From Streptomyces tibetensis (GTDB lineage Bacteria; Actinomycetota; Actinomycetes; Streptomycetales; Streptomycetaceae), in assembly GCF_007655005.1 (NCBI RefSeq), contig NZ_SZVW01000017.1, positions 161,195-225,194 on the forward strand: a DNA stretch of 64,000 nucleotides, given 5' to 3'. This document shows, piece by piece, positions 8,006-17,840 of the stretch; within the stretch, counting starts at the first letter, position 1; every line of letters starts with the position of its first letter. The translations under genes and the position numbers were made by a program. Below the pieces are notes generated by a model that saw only the letters and a list, made by a program, of their open reading frames with translations, ran no database searches and was not told the origin of the DNA.

Positions 8006-8290
8006 ATGATCGTCGGCATCATCCTGGCGGTGGTCGGAGTCGTCCTGGTCGGGGCGCTGGTCTCCAAGGCCCGTGGGGGCGGTTCCCGGGGGAGGACGCG
8101 TCGCGGCGGGTGGGCGTCCACGTCCACCGGTTCGAGCAGCAGCAGCGCCGGCGGCGGCTGGTGGGCGGGCGGGGGAGACTCCGGCTCGTCCGGGGGCGGA
8201 CACCACGGGGGACACTCCTGCGGCGGCGGCTCGTCCTGCGGAGGCGGGTCGTCCTGCGGAGGTGGTGGCTGCGGCGGCGGAGGCAGCTGA
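8006..8290 (+). CDS. Small membrane-anchored Gly/Ser/Cys-rich protein
   Basis: A 94-residue protein with one N-terminal hydrophobic helix (residues 2-20), a short basic stretch, then a low-complexity tail of Gly, Ser, His and Cys (GGGHHGGHSCGGGSSCGGG...), with five cysteines spaced by Gly-rich linkers. AAGGAGG lies about 8 nt before the ATG. I recognise no named family beyond conserved Streptomyces glycine-rich proteins. His and regularly spaced Cys in the tail could bind metal, which is inference. A terminator-like hairpin follows at 8336-8366. Confidence 0.75.
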   Translation: MIVGIILAVVGVVLVGALVSKARGGGSRGRTRRGGWASTSTGSSSSSAGGGWWAGGGDSGSSGGGHHGGHSCGGGSSCGGGSSCGGGGCGGGGS

Positions 8291-8335
8291 CTGACGTCGG
8301 CCGTCCTCACGACAGGGGAGCCGCAATCCACCGAA

Positions 8336-8366
8336 CGCGGGGTCCGCACCTGGGGCGGGCCCCGCG
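8336..8366 (+). terminator. Probable terminator after the Gly/Cys-rich gene
   Basis: CGCGGGGTCC (8336-8345) pairs with GGGCCCCGCG (8357-8366) with a single G-T pair. No U-run follows, which is usual in Streptomyces. Confidence 0.5.
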
Positions 8367-8385
8367 TCGCCGTGTCGGAGGGTCA

Positions 8386-8597
8386 GCGGGCCAGAGGGTC
8401 AGCGGGCCAGAGGGTCAGCGGGGCGGAGGGCCGGTGGGGCGGAGGGGCGGAGGGCCGGTGGGGCGGAGGGTCAGCGGGGCGGAGGGCCGGTGGGGCGGAG
8501 GGTCGGCGGGGCGGAGGGCCGGTGGGGCGGAGGGTCAGCGGGGCGGAGGGCCGGTGGGGCGGAGGGTCAGCGGGGCGGAGGGCTGGCCGGGCGTAGG
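8386..8597. repeat. 16-bp degenerate tandem repeat
   Basis: About 13 head-to-tail copies of a G-rich 16-mer of form GCGGAGGGYCRGYGGG. Variants alternate between GGTCAGCGGG and GGCCGGTGGG, giving a higher-order 32-bp pattern. The strong G-run asymmetry (G-rich top strand) could allow G-quadruplex formation. It lies downstream of a terminator and in no credible gene. Confidence 0.9.
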
Positions 8598-9131
8598 GCC
8601 GGAGGCCAGTGGGCCAGGACGCCAGGAGGTCGCGGGGCAGGGGGCAGGGGGGCGGAGAGTCCCGGGCGGACGACCCGTCGAATGTCTGTCGGGCGACTTC
8701 GGATGGCTTCCCGCAACGTCCCATGTCTGTAGGACAACCCCCGCCCGGCGTGGTGCGCCCCGGGCAACTGCTCCCCCCGAACGGCCATTTCGGGATCTCG
8801 GCGGAATCCGGGCAGCCCCTGCGTCCCCGCTGCGGGCGTGGGCCACGGCGCACCGGCGCACGCCTCCCCGACACCGGCGCACGCCGTGGTTGAACAGTTG
8901 AGCTGGGGAGCCCTCTGAGGGATGGAAACCCTACGAACTTGGGTAAAAACGCTGTGGCGGTGCCACCGTTCATGATTCCCTCTTAGCCACCGACGCAGCC
9001 CCTCGGACGATCTGCGGACACCTTCCTGAAACCGGCCGACCGGGCTGCCCCGGGCCGACATCCCCCGGTGCCGTGCCACCGGGGCGCAGCGGACCCCACT
9101 CCCTCTCCTTGTGTGCTTGCGGAGCCGATCC
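8598..9131. other. Intergenic region upstream of the DUF2617 gene
   Basis: No convincing gene. A noticeably A/T-richer patch at about 8893-8990 (containing AACCCTACGAACTTGGGTAA) stands out against its GC-rich surroundings. It could contain a promoter or a small RNA, but I cannot identify either. The remainder is GC-rich filler continuing from the 16-bp repeat. Confidence 0.5.
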
Positions 9132-9659
9132 ATGCTCACGACCCTGAACACCTCCTACACCGACACGCGCGCGGCCGATCTCGCGTGGGCCCTGGGGCGC
9201 GAGCCGCTTCCCGCACTGGCCGTGCTCGACCTCGAACTGGCGGACACCAAACTGCAGTTGCGGCTCCTCGGCGCGTCCCACCAGGTCCTGCTGGAGGAGG
9301 AGCGGGGCATCTGCTCGGAGACGGTGGCGTGCATCGCGGGCAGCAGCACCCCGCTCCCGCTCGGCGTCGCCAAACGGGTGGACGACTGGGAGTACGAGTT
9401 CGCGGCCCGCGTCGAGGTCCTCTCGCCCGGCTCCTTCGCGGGCCGCGCCCAGGAGTTGCTGGCCCTCGTCTCCGACCACCCGCACGGCCTCGTCGGCGTC
9501 TTCCCCGGCAGCCCCTACGCCTTCACGGCCCTGCTCGCCCAGCACCACGAGGGCCAGGTGCACTGGCGGACCTGGCACGCCTACCCGCAGGACGGGCAGT
9601 TGGTGGCGACCCGCACGAGAGTGGGCGTGCGCGTGCCCGCGGCGGCGCTCGTCAACTGA
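9132..9659 (+). CDS. DUF2617 family protein
   Basis: A 175-residue protein, MLTTLNTSYTDTRAADLAWALG onward, recognised as the conserved actinobacterial DUF2617 family. It is soluble, with no signal peptide or membrane segment, and the sequence is collinear with Streptomyces homologues as I remember them. The ATG at 9132 has GGAG about 8 nt upstream. It precedes the speE-like gene, with which it may share a locus in many streptomycetes. Function unknown. Confidence 0.9.
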   Translation: MLTTLNTSYTDTRAADLAWALGREPLPALAVLDLELADTKLQLRLLGASHQVLLEEERGICSETVACIAGSSTPLPLGVAKRVDDWEYEFAARVEVLSPGSFAGRAQELLALVSDHPHGLVGVFPGSPYAFTALLAQHHEGQVHWRTWHAYPQDGQLVATRTRVGVRVPAAALVN

Positions 9660-9674
9660 CCCTCGCGCGACGGC

Positions 9675-9808
9675 GACGTCGGCACCCCGGCCGCCCACCG
9701 CCGACGGTGGCTTCGGCACCCGGGCCGCCCGCCGCCGACGGTGGCTTCGGCACCCGGGCCGCCCGCCGCCGACCGTGACTTCGGCACCCCGGCCGCCCGC
9801 CGCCGCCC
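9675..9808. repeat. 34-bp tandem repeat after DUF2617
   Basis: Three nearly identical 34-bp units, each containing CGACGGTGGCTTCGGCACCC, plus a partial fourth copy, starting 15 bp after the stop codon. It fills the gap to the speE-like promoter region. Confidence 0.85.
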
Positions 9809-9923
9809 GGCCCGTGGAACCGCGTGCGGCGAACCGAACCTCGTGCCGATGTCCGGCCCCTGTAAACCAGCACCACACGTGTGGGTGACGAACCGCAGTC
9901 GAGGCGTGACGTAACGTCGCAGC

Positions 9924-11579
9924 GTGATCGAGCCGCACGCGCCCGCCCCGCCCGGTTGCCCGCCGCCCTGGAGCGCCCCGGGCGGCCCGGCCGGCCCGGC
10001 GCGACTGCCCGTGCGGCCCGGCACCGGACGGTTCCTGGTCCTCGCGGGCGTGTTCGTCTGCGCGGCCTGCGGACTCGTGTACGAACTGGAACTCGTCGCG
10101 CTCGCCTCGTACTTGATGGGTGACTCCGTCACCCAGGCGTCCGTCGTGCTCTCCGTCATGGTCTTCGCCATGGGCATCGGCTCCCTCGCCGCGAAACGGC
10201 TGCGCCCGCACGCCGCGGCCGGCTTCGGTGCCGTCGAGGCCGCCCTCGCGCTCGTCGGCGGGTGCAGCGCGATGGCCCTGTACGCGGTGTTCGCCTGGAC
10301 CGGCGACTGGGGCGGGATGTGGGCCAACGGACCGCGCTGCCTGCTGGTCGCCTTCTCCCTGGCCACCGGGCTGCTCATCGGCGCCGAAGTCCCGCTGCTG
10401 ATGGAGCTGATCCAGCGCATCCGCCGCCAGGACGCGGGCGGCGCGGTCGCCGACCTGTCCGCCGCCGACTACGTCGGCGCCCTCGTCGGCGGCCTCGCCT
10501 TTCCCTTCCTTCTGTTGCCGTTCCTCGGGCAGTTGACCGGCGCGCTGCTCACCGGCGCGGTCAACGCGGTCGTCGGCGGTGCCCTGGTGCTCGGCCTGTT
10601 CCGACGGGACCTGACCCGGCGCGCCCGCTGGCTGCTGCTGGTCGGCAACGCCCTCGTCCTCGCGGTCCTCGCCTCGGCCGCCGTCCTCGTCGACGACTTC
10701 GAACGGGCCGCGCGGCAGGCCGTCTACGGCGACGACGTCCGCGTGGCGCTCCGGACCGAGGTGCAGGAGGTCGTCCTCACCGGCGGCACGCACGGACGGC
10801 CCCTCGACCTGTTCCTCGACGGCCGGCTGCGGGTCGGCGGACGCGACGAACTGCGCTATCACGAGGCCCTCGTCCACCCCGCGATGAGCGGGCCGCACGC
10901 GCGCGTGCTCATCCTCGGCGGCGGGGACGGCCTGGCCACCCGCGAGGTGCTGCACCATCCCGGAGTGGACCGGGTCGACGTCGTCGAACTCGACGCCGAG
11001 GTGATCCGCCTGGCCCGCACCGACCCCGCCCTGTCCGCGCTCAACCGGCACGCGTTCGGCGACCCGCGGGTGCACGTGTCGACCGAGGACGCCTTCGGCT
11101 GGCTGCGCGGAGCGAATCCGGCGACGTACGACGTGGTCGTCTCGGACCTGCCGGACCCGGGGATCACGGCGAGCACGAAGCTGTACTCGCAGGAGTTCTA
11201 CGGCCTCGCGCGGCGCGTGCTGGCCCCCGGCGGACGGCTCGTGGTGCACGCCGGGCCGGTCGCGGCCGGCCCCCGGGCGTACTGGACGGTCGAGGCGACC
11301 CTGCGCGCGGCCGGTTTCCGCACCGCCCCGTACGGCACGGGCGGCCGCCACACCGGTTTCGCCGCCGGGCCCGACCGCACCCCCGCCGATCGCTCCCGGG
11401 CGCCCCGCGACTGGGGTTTCGTCCTGGCCGCCCGCACGGAACCGCGGCTGCGGCTCGACCCGGACGGCCCGCGGCCCCGTGTCCTCACGGAGGCGTCCCT
11501 GGCCGCGGGGGAACGGGCGGCGCGCAGGACGCGGATCGCGGGGCTGCCGGCGTCGACGCTGGTGCACCCGCGCTACTGA
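9924..11579 (+). CDS. Membrane-fused polyamine aminopropyltransferase (spermidine-synthase-like)
   Basis: A 551-residue protein. Residues about 35-260 hold six or seven hydrophobic helices (starting FLVLAGVFVCAACGLVYELEL); residues about 280-500 hold a spermidine-synthase-type Rossmann domain with VLILGGGDGLATREVL (near 328), DVVELDAEVI and VSDLPDPG. It matches the two-domain SpeE-like proteins of actinobacteria, which may transfer aminopropyl groups to polyamines or modify another substrate at the membrane. GTG at 9924 has no Shine-Dalgarno; TAACGT ends 7 nt upstream, fitting a leaderless mRNA. The stop codon region is itself amplified downstream. Confidence 0.9.
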   Translation: MIEPHAPAPPGCPPPWSAPGGPAGPARLPVRPGTGRFLVLAGVFVCAACGLVYELELVALASYLMGDSVTQASVVLSVMVFAMGIGSLAAKRLRPHAAAGFGAVEAALALVGGCSAMALYAVFAWTGDWGGMWANGPRCLLVAFSLATGLLIGAEVPLLMELIQRIRRQDAGGAVADLSAADYVGALVGGLAFPFLLLPFLGQLTGALLTGAVNAVVGGALVLGLFRRDLTRRARWLLLVGNALVLAVLASAAVLVDDFERAARQAVYGDDVRVALRTEVQEVVLTGGTHGRPLDLFLDGRLRVGGRDELRYHEALVHPAMSGPHARVLILGGGDGLATREVLHHPGVDRVDVVELDAEVIRLARTDPALSALNRHAFGDPRVHVSTEDAFGWLRGANPATYDVVVSDLPDPGITASTKLYSQEFYGLARRVLAPGGRLVVHAGPVAAGPRAYWTVEATLRAAGFRTAPYGTGGRHTGFAAGPDRTPADRSRAPRDWGFVLAARTEPRLRLDPDGPRPRVLTEASLAAGERAARRTRIAGLPASTLVHPRY

Positions 11580-11870
11580 GGGGCGCCCGCTACTGAGAGG
11601 CGAGCCCGCTCCTGAGGGGCGCGCCTGCTCCTGAGGGGCGCGCCTGCTACTGAGAGGCGGGGGCGCTACTGCGGGGCGGGGCGCTACTGAGAGGCGGGGG
11701 CGCTACTGCGGGGCGGGGCCCTCCTCGCGGGGCCGAATTCGCAGCGCCCTCCCGGCTGGGCCCTCCCTGCTGAGGCGTCCTCGCTGAGCCCTCCACGCTG
11801 AGGCGTCCTCGCTGGGCCGTCCTCGCGGGGCCCTCTTCGCGGAACCCGTCCGGCGCCCCGGGAGGATACG
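11572..11870. repeat. Degenerate repeats seeded by the speE-like stop codon
   Basis: From the gene's last codons (CGCTACTGAGGGGCGCCC) a roughly 20-bp motif of form GCTACTGAGAGGCGGG is repeated six to seven times to about 11710, carrying the TGA along. It then passes into a second imperfect series of CCTCGCTGAGSCCTCC-like units to about 11870. There is no coding evidence. This accounts for the 368-bp gap before the SRPBCC gene. Confidence 0.8.
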
Positions 11871-11947
11871 CCTGGTGGGTGTGGATCGGGGGGCGAATCC
11901 CTCAGCCGGAGGTGCGTTCCGCGCTGTGCTGGGTAGAGTCCGTCGAC

Positions 11948-12829
11948 ATGGAGCACGAGGTGTTCGTTCCGGTTCCGGCCGAGCGGCTGAGGGAGGTGCT
12001 GGACGACCCCGCGCGGGTCGCCCGGGCCGTTCCCGGGCTCCAGCAGGACGCCGGCGCCGAGCCCGTCGCCGGGCGGCTGAAGATCCGCGTCGGCAGCCAC
12101 TCCGTCACCTACCGGGGTGCCCTGCGGGTGTCCCGGCGCGAGGGCGCCTACTCCGTCGAAGGCGAGGCGGAGGAGTCGCGCGGCAGCGGCTCGGTCAAGC
12201 TCGCCCTGCGGATCGCCCTGCGCGAGGCGGAGCACGGCTGCACCGTCGTGTACGACGGCACGGCCACCGCGGACGGGCGGATCAGGGACCTCCCGACGGA
12301 CGCCGTGGAGGGGGCGGTCACCCGGCTGCTGAACCGTTTCGCGGAGCACTTGGCCGCAGCGGCTCCGGAGACCACCACACCCCCAGCCACGCAGGACTTC
12401 GAACCGCGCGCGACGACGGACCTCGAGACGACGCCGGGCGCGGACGACGAGGCACCACCGCCCCCGCCCGGGGCCGACGGGAACGCTAAGGCACCCTCCG
12501 ACCCCGGTCTCACCGAGGAACCCCCGGCCCCCGAGCGTCCCTCCGGCCTCGGCGCCGACGCCCCGCCCTCCTCTCCGGGACCCGTGGACCACGAGGACGA
12601 CGACATCGACGAGGACGACGACATCGCCGAGGCGGCGCACGCGCGACGGACCATGATCGGACGCAGTGCCGAGGAGGTCGACCACGCCCCGCCGCGCGGC
12701 CGGTACGCCCCCGTGCCCGCGCCCCAGACCGTGACGACCCCGGCCCCGCTGCGCTGGGCGGCCCCCGCGGCGGCCCTGGCCCTGGCGTCGGCCATCGTGG
12801 CGGTCCGGGCCCTGCGCAGACGCCGCTGA
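11948..12829 (+). CDS. SRPBCC-family protein with acidic linker and C-terminal membrane anchor
   Basis: A 293-residue protein. Residues 1-140 (MEHEVFVPVPAERLREVLDD...) look like a START/SRPBCC (CoxG-like) ligand-binding domain; about 145-260 is a Pro/Glu/Asp-rich disordered linker with DHEDDDIDEDDDIAEA; about 265-285 is a hydrophobic helix ending in Arg residues, consistent with a C-terminal membrane anchor. ATG 11948 lacks a ribosome site but TAGAGT ends 8 nt upstream, suggesting a leaderless transcript. CoxG proteins help recruit CO dehydrogenase to the membrane; no such genes are present here, so that role should not be assumed. Confidence 0.85.
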   Translation: MEHEVFVPVPAERLREVLDDPARVARAVPGLQQDAGAEPVAGRLKIRVGSHSVTYRGALRVSRREGAYSVEGEAEESRGSGSVKLALRIALREAEHGCTVVYDGTATADGRIRDLPTDAVEGAVTRLLNRFAEHLAAAAPETTTPPATQDFEPRATTDLETTPGADDEAPPPPPGADGNAKAPSDPGLTEEPPAPERPSGLGADAPPSSPGPVDHEDDDIDEDDDIAEAAHARRTMIGRSAEEVDHAPPRGRYAPVPAPQTVTTPAPLRWAAPAAALALASAIVAVRALRRRR

Positions 12830-12966
12830 ACCACGTGGCGGTCCCGGCCGTGTGCAGACGCCGACAACGACGTGGCGGCCGTACCGGACCGTCCTGCCCC
12901 GGCACACGGGGCCGAAGCGGCGCGCGACCGGTGAGGCCCTCTTGATCACCGCAGTAGGGTCGTCCC

Positions 12967-13755
12967 GTGAGTGACGAAGACATCACGCTGACCGCGGGTG
13001 ACGCGGAGGTGACCGTGCAGCCGGGCAACGGCGGCCGGGTCGGAGGACTGCGGATCGGTGGCGTCGAACTGCTGCGCCAGGGCGAGCGCTTCGGCTGCTT
13101 CCCGATGGTGCCCTGGTGCGGCCGGACCCGCGACGGACGGTTCCTGGACGGTGCCGAGGTGCGGCAGCTGCCGCTGAACGCCCCGCCCCACGCCATCCAC
13201 GGCACCGTCCGCGACAGGGTCTGGCGCACCGCCCGGACCAGCGCGGACGAGGCCGTCCTCACCTGCGAGCTGGTCGACCCCTGGCCCTACCCGGGCCGCG
13301 TCACCCAGATCATCGCCCTCGCCGAGGACGCGCTGACGCTCACCATGTCCGTCGAGACGTACGACTCGTCCTTCCCGGCGCAGATCGGCTGGCACCCGTG
13401 GTTCAACCGGAACCTCGGCGGCGAGGACGTCACCCTCGGCTTCGACCCCGCCTGGCAGGAGGAGCGCGGCGACGACCACCTGCCCACCGGCAACCGCATC
13501 GATCCGAAGCCCGGACCCTGGGACGACTGCTTCGGCATGCCCGGCGGCGTCGAGGCCACCCTGACCTGGCCCGGTCAACTGGAGCTCAAGGTGACCAGCG
13601 GCGAGGAGTGGGTCGTCGTCTACGACGAGCAGCAGGAGGCCGTGTGCGTGGAGCCGCAGACCGGCCCGCCCAACGGCCTCAACACCCTGCCGCACCTGGT
13701 CACGCCCCTGGAGCCGCTGGAGGCCTCGACGACCTGGAGCTGGCGCCGCCTCTAA
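12967..13755 (+). CDS. Aldose 1-epimerase family protein
   Basis: A 262-residue galactose-mutarotase-fold protein. The signature parts are HAIHGTVRD (general acid/base His near 77), GWHPWFNR (second His near 143) and CVEPQTGPPNGLN with the likely catalytic Glu. It would interconvert alpha and beta anomers of a sugar. The GTG start at 12967 has TAGGGT 7 nt upstream and no Shine-Dalgarno (leaderless pattern). The stop codon is 10 nt before pyrE, so the two are probably co-transcribed. Confidence 0.9.
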   Translation: MSDEDITLTAGDAEVTVQPGNGGRVGGLRIGGVELLRQGERFGCFPMVPWCGRTRDGRFLDGAEVRQLPLNAPPHAIHGTVRDRVWRTARTSADEAVLTCELVDPWPYPGRVTQIIALAEDALTLTMSVETYDSSFPAQIGWHPWFNRNLGGEDVTLGFDPAWQEERGDDHLPTGNRIDPKPGPWDDCFGMPGGVEATLTWPGQLELKVTSGEEWVVVYDEQQEAVCVEPQTGPPNGLNTLPHLVTPLEPLEASTTWSWRRL

Positions 13756-13765
13756 GCTGGGCGGC

Positions 13766-14314
13766 ATGACGGACACACGCGGCGCGCTGCTGCAGCAGAT
13801 CAAGGACAAGGCCGTGGTGCACGGCAAGGTGACCCTGTCGTCGGGTCTCGAGGCCGACTACTACGTCGACCTCCGGCGCGTCACCCTCGACGGTGAGGCC
13901 GCCCCGCTGGTCGGGCAGGTGCTGCTGGACCTGACCGCCGACCTGGAGTTCGACGCGGTCGGCGGGCTCACCATGGGCGCCGACCCGGTGGCCGCCGCCA
14001 TGCTGCACGCGGCCGCCGCGCGCGGGAAGCGCCTGGACGCCTTCGTCGTGCGCAAGGCCGCCAAGGCGCACGGCCTGCAGCGGCGCGTCGAGGGCCCGGA
14101 CATCGCGGGCCGCCGCGTGCTGGTCGTCGAGGACACCTCCACCACCGGCGGCTCCCCGCTGACCGCAGTCGAGGCCGTGCGCGAGGCCGGGGCCGAGGTC
14201 GTCGCCGTCGCGACCATCGTCGACCGGGCGACCGGCGCCGCGGAGAAGATCCAGGAGGGGGCCGGGGTGCCGTACCTCTTCGCCTTCTCCAAGGACGAGC
14301 TGGGCCTCGACTGA
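13766..14314 (+). CDS. pyrE: Orotate phosphoribosyltransferase
   Basis: A 182-residue type-I phosphoribosyltransferase converting orotate and PRPP to OMP in pyrimidine synthesis. The PRPP-binding motif VLVVEDTSTTGGS is at about 118-130; upstream are the SSGLEADYYVDLR loop and KAAKAHG, typical of PyrE. It starts 10 nt after the aldose epimerase gene. It is the only pyrimidine gene in the window and lies just upstream of fba, an arrangement I associate with Streptomyces. Length is normal for actinobacterial PyrE. Confidence 0.95.
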   Translation: MTDTRGALLQQIKDKAVVHGKVTLSSGLEADYYVDLRRVTLDGEAAPLVGQVLLDLTADLEFDAVGGLTMGADPVAAAMLHAAAARGKRLDAFVVRKAAKAHGLQRRVEGPDIAGRRVLVVEDTSTTGGSPLTAVEAVREAGAEVVAVATIVDRATGAAEKIQEGAGVPYLFAFSKDELGLD

Positions 14315-14462
14315 CCGGGGACTGACCAGGGCGTGGACGGTGGCCTGGACCTTCCGGCCAAGTCTGGAAAGATGGGGCCGACGATGACGTCGCACCCCAA
14401 GGTCTAGGTCAGGGCCGTTAGACACAGCAGTACGTCAACCCGCAGATACAAGGAGCGGACGC

Positions 14463-15485
<1,023 letters not shown>

Positions 15486-15487
15486 GC

Positions 15488-15665
15488 CCGGTTCGCGCCG
15501 GTTAGCGCCGGTTCGCGCCGGCTTGCATCCGGTTCGCGTCGGCTCGCACCGGCTCGCACCGGCTTGCATCCGGTTCGCGTCGGTCCGCACCGGCTTGCAT
15601 CCGGTTCGCGTCGGCTCGCATCCGGCTCGCATCCGGTTCGCACCGGCTCGATCCGGTTCGCTCGT
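15488..15665. repeat. 11-bp-type minisatellite in the fba 3' UTR
   Basis: About 16 imperfect copies of an 11-mer of form GCRYCCGGYTC (for example GCATCCGGTTC, GCACCGGCTC, GCGTCGGCTC), beginning 3 bp after the fba stop codon and ending just before the terminator stem. Confidence 0.9.
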
Positions 15666-15668
15666 GTG

Positions 15669-15700
15669 GAGCCCGGCACCTCCTGAGGTGCCGGGCTCTT
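15669..15700 (+). terminator. fba terminator
   Basis: A perfect 13-bp stem, GAGCCCGGCACCT (15669-15681) with AGGTGCCGGGCTC (15686-15698), a CCTG loop, and TT after it. It is the strongest hairpin seen in the window. Confidence 0.9.
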
Positions 15701-15715
15701 CCGTATGCTCCCTGC

Positions 15716-17182
15716 ATGCCCGATGTCCGGTTGGCCTCCCCGCAGGGCAAGTGGGTCCTGCTCACCACCGTCCTCGGCTCCAGCATGGCGATGCTGGACT
15801 CGACCGTCGTCAACGTCGCCCTGCCGCGCATCGGGCGCGACCTCGACGCGAGCCTGTCCGCCCTGCAGTGGACGGTGAACGCGTACATGGTCACGCTGGC
15901 CGGGCTGATCCTGCTCGGCGGGGCGCTGGGGGACCGGTTCGGGCGGCGGAAGGTCTTCGTCGTCGGCGTGGTGTGGTTCGCGCTGGCGTCGCTGCTGTGC
16001 GGGATCGCGCCGAACGCGGGCGTGCTGATCGCCGCGCGGGCCCTGCAGGGGGTCGGCGGCGCGCTGCTCACCCCCGGGTCACTGGCACTGATCCAGGCGT
16101 CCTTCCACCCCGACGACCGGGGGCGGGCGGTGGGCCTGTGGTCCGGCTTCGGCGGGATCGGGGCGGCGGTCGGGCCGTTCGTCGGCGGCTGGCTGGTGGA
16201 CGGGCCGGGCTGGCGGTGGGTGTTCCTGCTGAACGTGCCGGTGGCCCTGGTGTGCGTGCCGGCCGCGCTGCGGCACGTGCCCGAGTCGGGGGACGGTTCG
16301 GCCCACGGGCGGTTCGATGTGCTCGGGGCCGTGCTGGGGGCGCTGGCGCTCGCACTGGTGACGTACGCGCTGATCGAGGCCGGTGAGGGCGGTCTCGTGG
16401 TGGCGGTCTCGGCGGTGGCCGGGCTGGCCGCGGCCGTCGCCTTCGTGGTCGTCGAGCGGCGCCGGCCCGATCCGATGATGCCGCCGGACATCTTCGCGTC
16501 CCGGCAGTTCACGGCCGTCAACCTGGTCACGCTGTGCGTGTACGCGGCGCTCGGCGGGTTCTTCTTCCTCGCCGCGCTCCAGCTCCAGGTGGTCGTGGGC
16601 TACTCGGCCCTCGCCGCCGGTACGGCGCTGCTGCCGACGACCGTGCTGATGCTGCTGCTGTCCGCCCGCTCCGGCGAGCTGGCCGACCGCATCGGGCCGC
16701 GGATCCCGCTGACCGTCGGGCCGCTGCTGTGCGCGGCCGGGATGCTGCTGATGCTGCGGGTCGGGCCGGGGGCGTCCTACCTCGCCGATGTGCTTCCGGC
16801 GCTGCTGGTGCTCGGGCTGGGCCTGGTCACGCTGGTGGCACCGCTGACGGCGACCGTGCTGGGCTCGGTGAGCGTGGTGCGCGCCGGGCTGGCCAGCGGC
16901 ATCAACAACGCGGCGGCCCGGGCGGCGGGCCTGATGGCGGTGGCGGCGCTGCCGCTGCTGGCGGGCATGGGGGAGGAGGCGTACCGGGAGCCGGCCGCCT
17001 TCGACACGGCGTTCGGAAAGGCCATGGGGTGGTGCGCGGGGGCGCTGGTGGTCGGCGCGGTGATCGCGGCCGCGGTGGTCCGCAGGCCCCCGCCGGACTG
17101 CAAGCGGCCGGAGTGCCTGCGGCACGGAGGTGTCACGGCACCACCGCTGGAGGGGGAGCCGGTGCGGAAACGGTTGGGGTAG
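15716..17182 (+). CDS. MFS drug exporter, DHA2 (14-TM, EmrB/QacA type)
   Basis: A 488-residue major-facilitator antiporter with about 14 hydrophobic helices. MAMLDSTVVNVALPRIGRDL in helix 1 and GDRFGRRK after helix 2 (motif A, near 70-77) are typical of the DHA2 family, as is GGIGAAVGPFVGG (motif C) in helix 5. It likely exports hydrophobic drugs using the proton gradient. The ATG is preceded by TATGCT ending 6 nt upstream, immediately after the fba terminator, so it is probably leaderless. No linked regulator is evident. Confidence 0.93.
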   Translation: MPDVRLASPQGKWVLLTTVLGSSMAMLDSTVVNVALPRIGRDLDASLSALQWTVNAYMVTLAGLILLGGALGDRFGRRKVFVVGVVWFALASLLCGIAPNAGVLIAARALQGVGGALLTPGSLALIQASFHPDDRGRAVGLWSGFGGIGAAVGPFVGGWLVDGPGWRWVFLLNVPVALVCVPAALRHVPESGDGSAHGRFDVLGAVLGALALALVTYALIEAGEGGLVVAVSAVAGLAAAVAFVVVERRRPDPMMPPDIFASRQFTAVNLVTLCVYAALGGFFFLAALQLQVVVGYSALAAGTALLPTTVLMLLLSARSGELADRIGPRIPLTVGPLLCAAGMLLMLRVGPGASYLADVLPALLVLGLGLVTLVAPLTATVLGSVSVVRAGLASGINNAAARAAGLMAVAALPLLAGMGEEAYREPAAFDTAFGKAMGWCAGALVVGAVIAAAVVRRPPPDCKRPECLRHGGVTAPPLEGEPVRKRLG

Positions 17183-17252
17183 GCGGGGCGCTCAGGCCGA
17201 GACTGAGCCGGACCGGTGCCCGCGGCCGAGTGGGATGGCGCAGACTTGGGGC

Positions 17253-17666
17253 ATGTCCATTCACGAGAACCTTCTCGGGGGTCCGCCCCCGACCCATCTC
17301 CCCGACGACCCCGGGCCGCGGGAAATGCTCGCGGCGGGTGCCGCGTCCGTCGAGGTCGCCGGTGCGCACCCCACCTCCTCGCTCGCCTGGGCCCAGCTCG
17401 CCGACGAGGCGTTCGAGCGGGGCGCGACCGTGGAGTCCTACGCGTACGCCCGCACGGGCTACCACCGCGGCCTGGACGCGCTGCGGCGCAGCGGCTGGAA
17501 GGGCCACGGCCCGGTGCCGTGGGAGCACGAGCCGAACCGCGGCTTCCTGCGTGCCCTGCACGCCCTCGCCCGCGCCGCGCAGGCGATCGGCGAGCAGGAG
17601 GAGTACGAGCGCTGCTCCCAGTTTCTGAAGGACTCCTCGCCGACGGCGGCGCAGGTCCTGGGCTGA
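17253..17666 (+). CDS. DUF3151 domain protein
   Basis: A 137-residue soluble protein, MSIHENLLGGPPPTHLPDDPG onward, matching the actinobacterial DUF3151 family. Its helical middle (SSLAWAQLADEAFERG, YAYARTGYHRGLDALRRSGWKG, RGFLRALHALARAAQAIGE) resembles TPR-like packing; that is inference. No membrane segment or catalytic motif is apparent. A terminator-like hairpin follows. In Streptomyces it typically lies next to the tryptophan dioxygenase operon. Function unknown. Confidence 0.9.
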   Translation: MSIHENLLGGPPPTHLPDDPGPREMLAAGAASVEVAGAHPTSSLAWAQLADEAFERGATVESYAYARTGYHRGLDALRRSGWKGHGPVPWEHEPNRGFLRALHALARAAQAIGEQEEYERCSQFLKDSSPTAAQVLG

Positions 17667-17691
17667 GACCCGGTCGGAGTCGGAGTACGCG

Positions 17692-17716
17692 AGGCCCGTC
17701 CGTGGAAGGCGGGCCT
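17692..17716 (+). terminator. Hairpin after DUF3151
   Basis: AGGCCCG (17692-17698) pairs with CGGGCCT (17710-17716) across an 11-nt loop. It separates DUF3151 from the kynurenine operon promoter region. Confidence 0.6.
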
Positions 17717-17728
17717 TGCGGTTTCGGG

Positions 17729-17760
17729 GGACGATTGCGTTTCGCAGGACGATTGCGCAA
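17729..17760 (+). promoter_or_regulatory. Candidate operator for the kynurenine operon
   Basis: Two exact copies of GGACGATTGCG (17729-17739 and 17748-17758) are spaced 19 nt start to start, and the second continues into the palindrome TTGCGCAA (17753-17760). They lie about 80 nt upstream of the tryptophan dioxygenase start. Repeated sites of this kind suit an Lrp/AsnC- or TetR-type regulator; none is encoded nearby. Confidence 0.5.
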
Positions 17761-17840
17761 GATGCCCTCGGGGACCGGGGCCCCCGTGTCGGATTCGGCA
17801 GGGGCGGACCGCTACCCGGAGTAATACGCAGGAGACAGCG

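Noticed and set aside
8893..8990. A small RNA gene or tRNA
   Set aside because: The patch is A/T-rich and distinctive, but no cloverleaf, known sRNA or convincing promoter-terminator pair could be made out.
8970..11567. An 865-residue minus-strand ORF opposite speE-like and DUF2617
   Set aside because: Antisense shadow of two well-supported plus-strand genes, with His/Gly/Arg-rich translation and no family resemblance.
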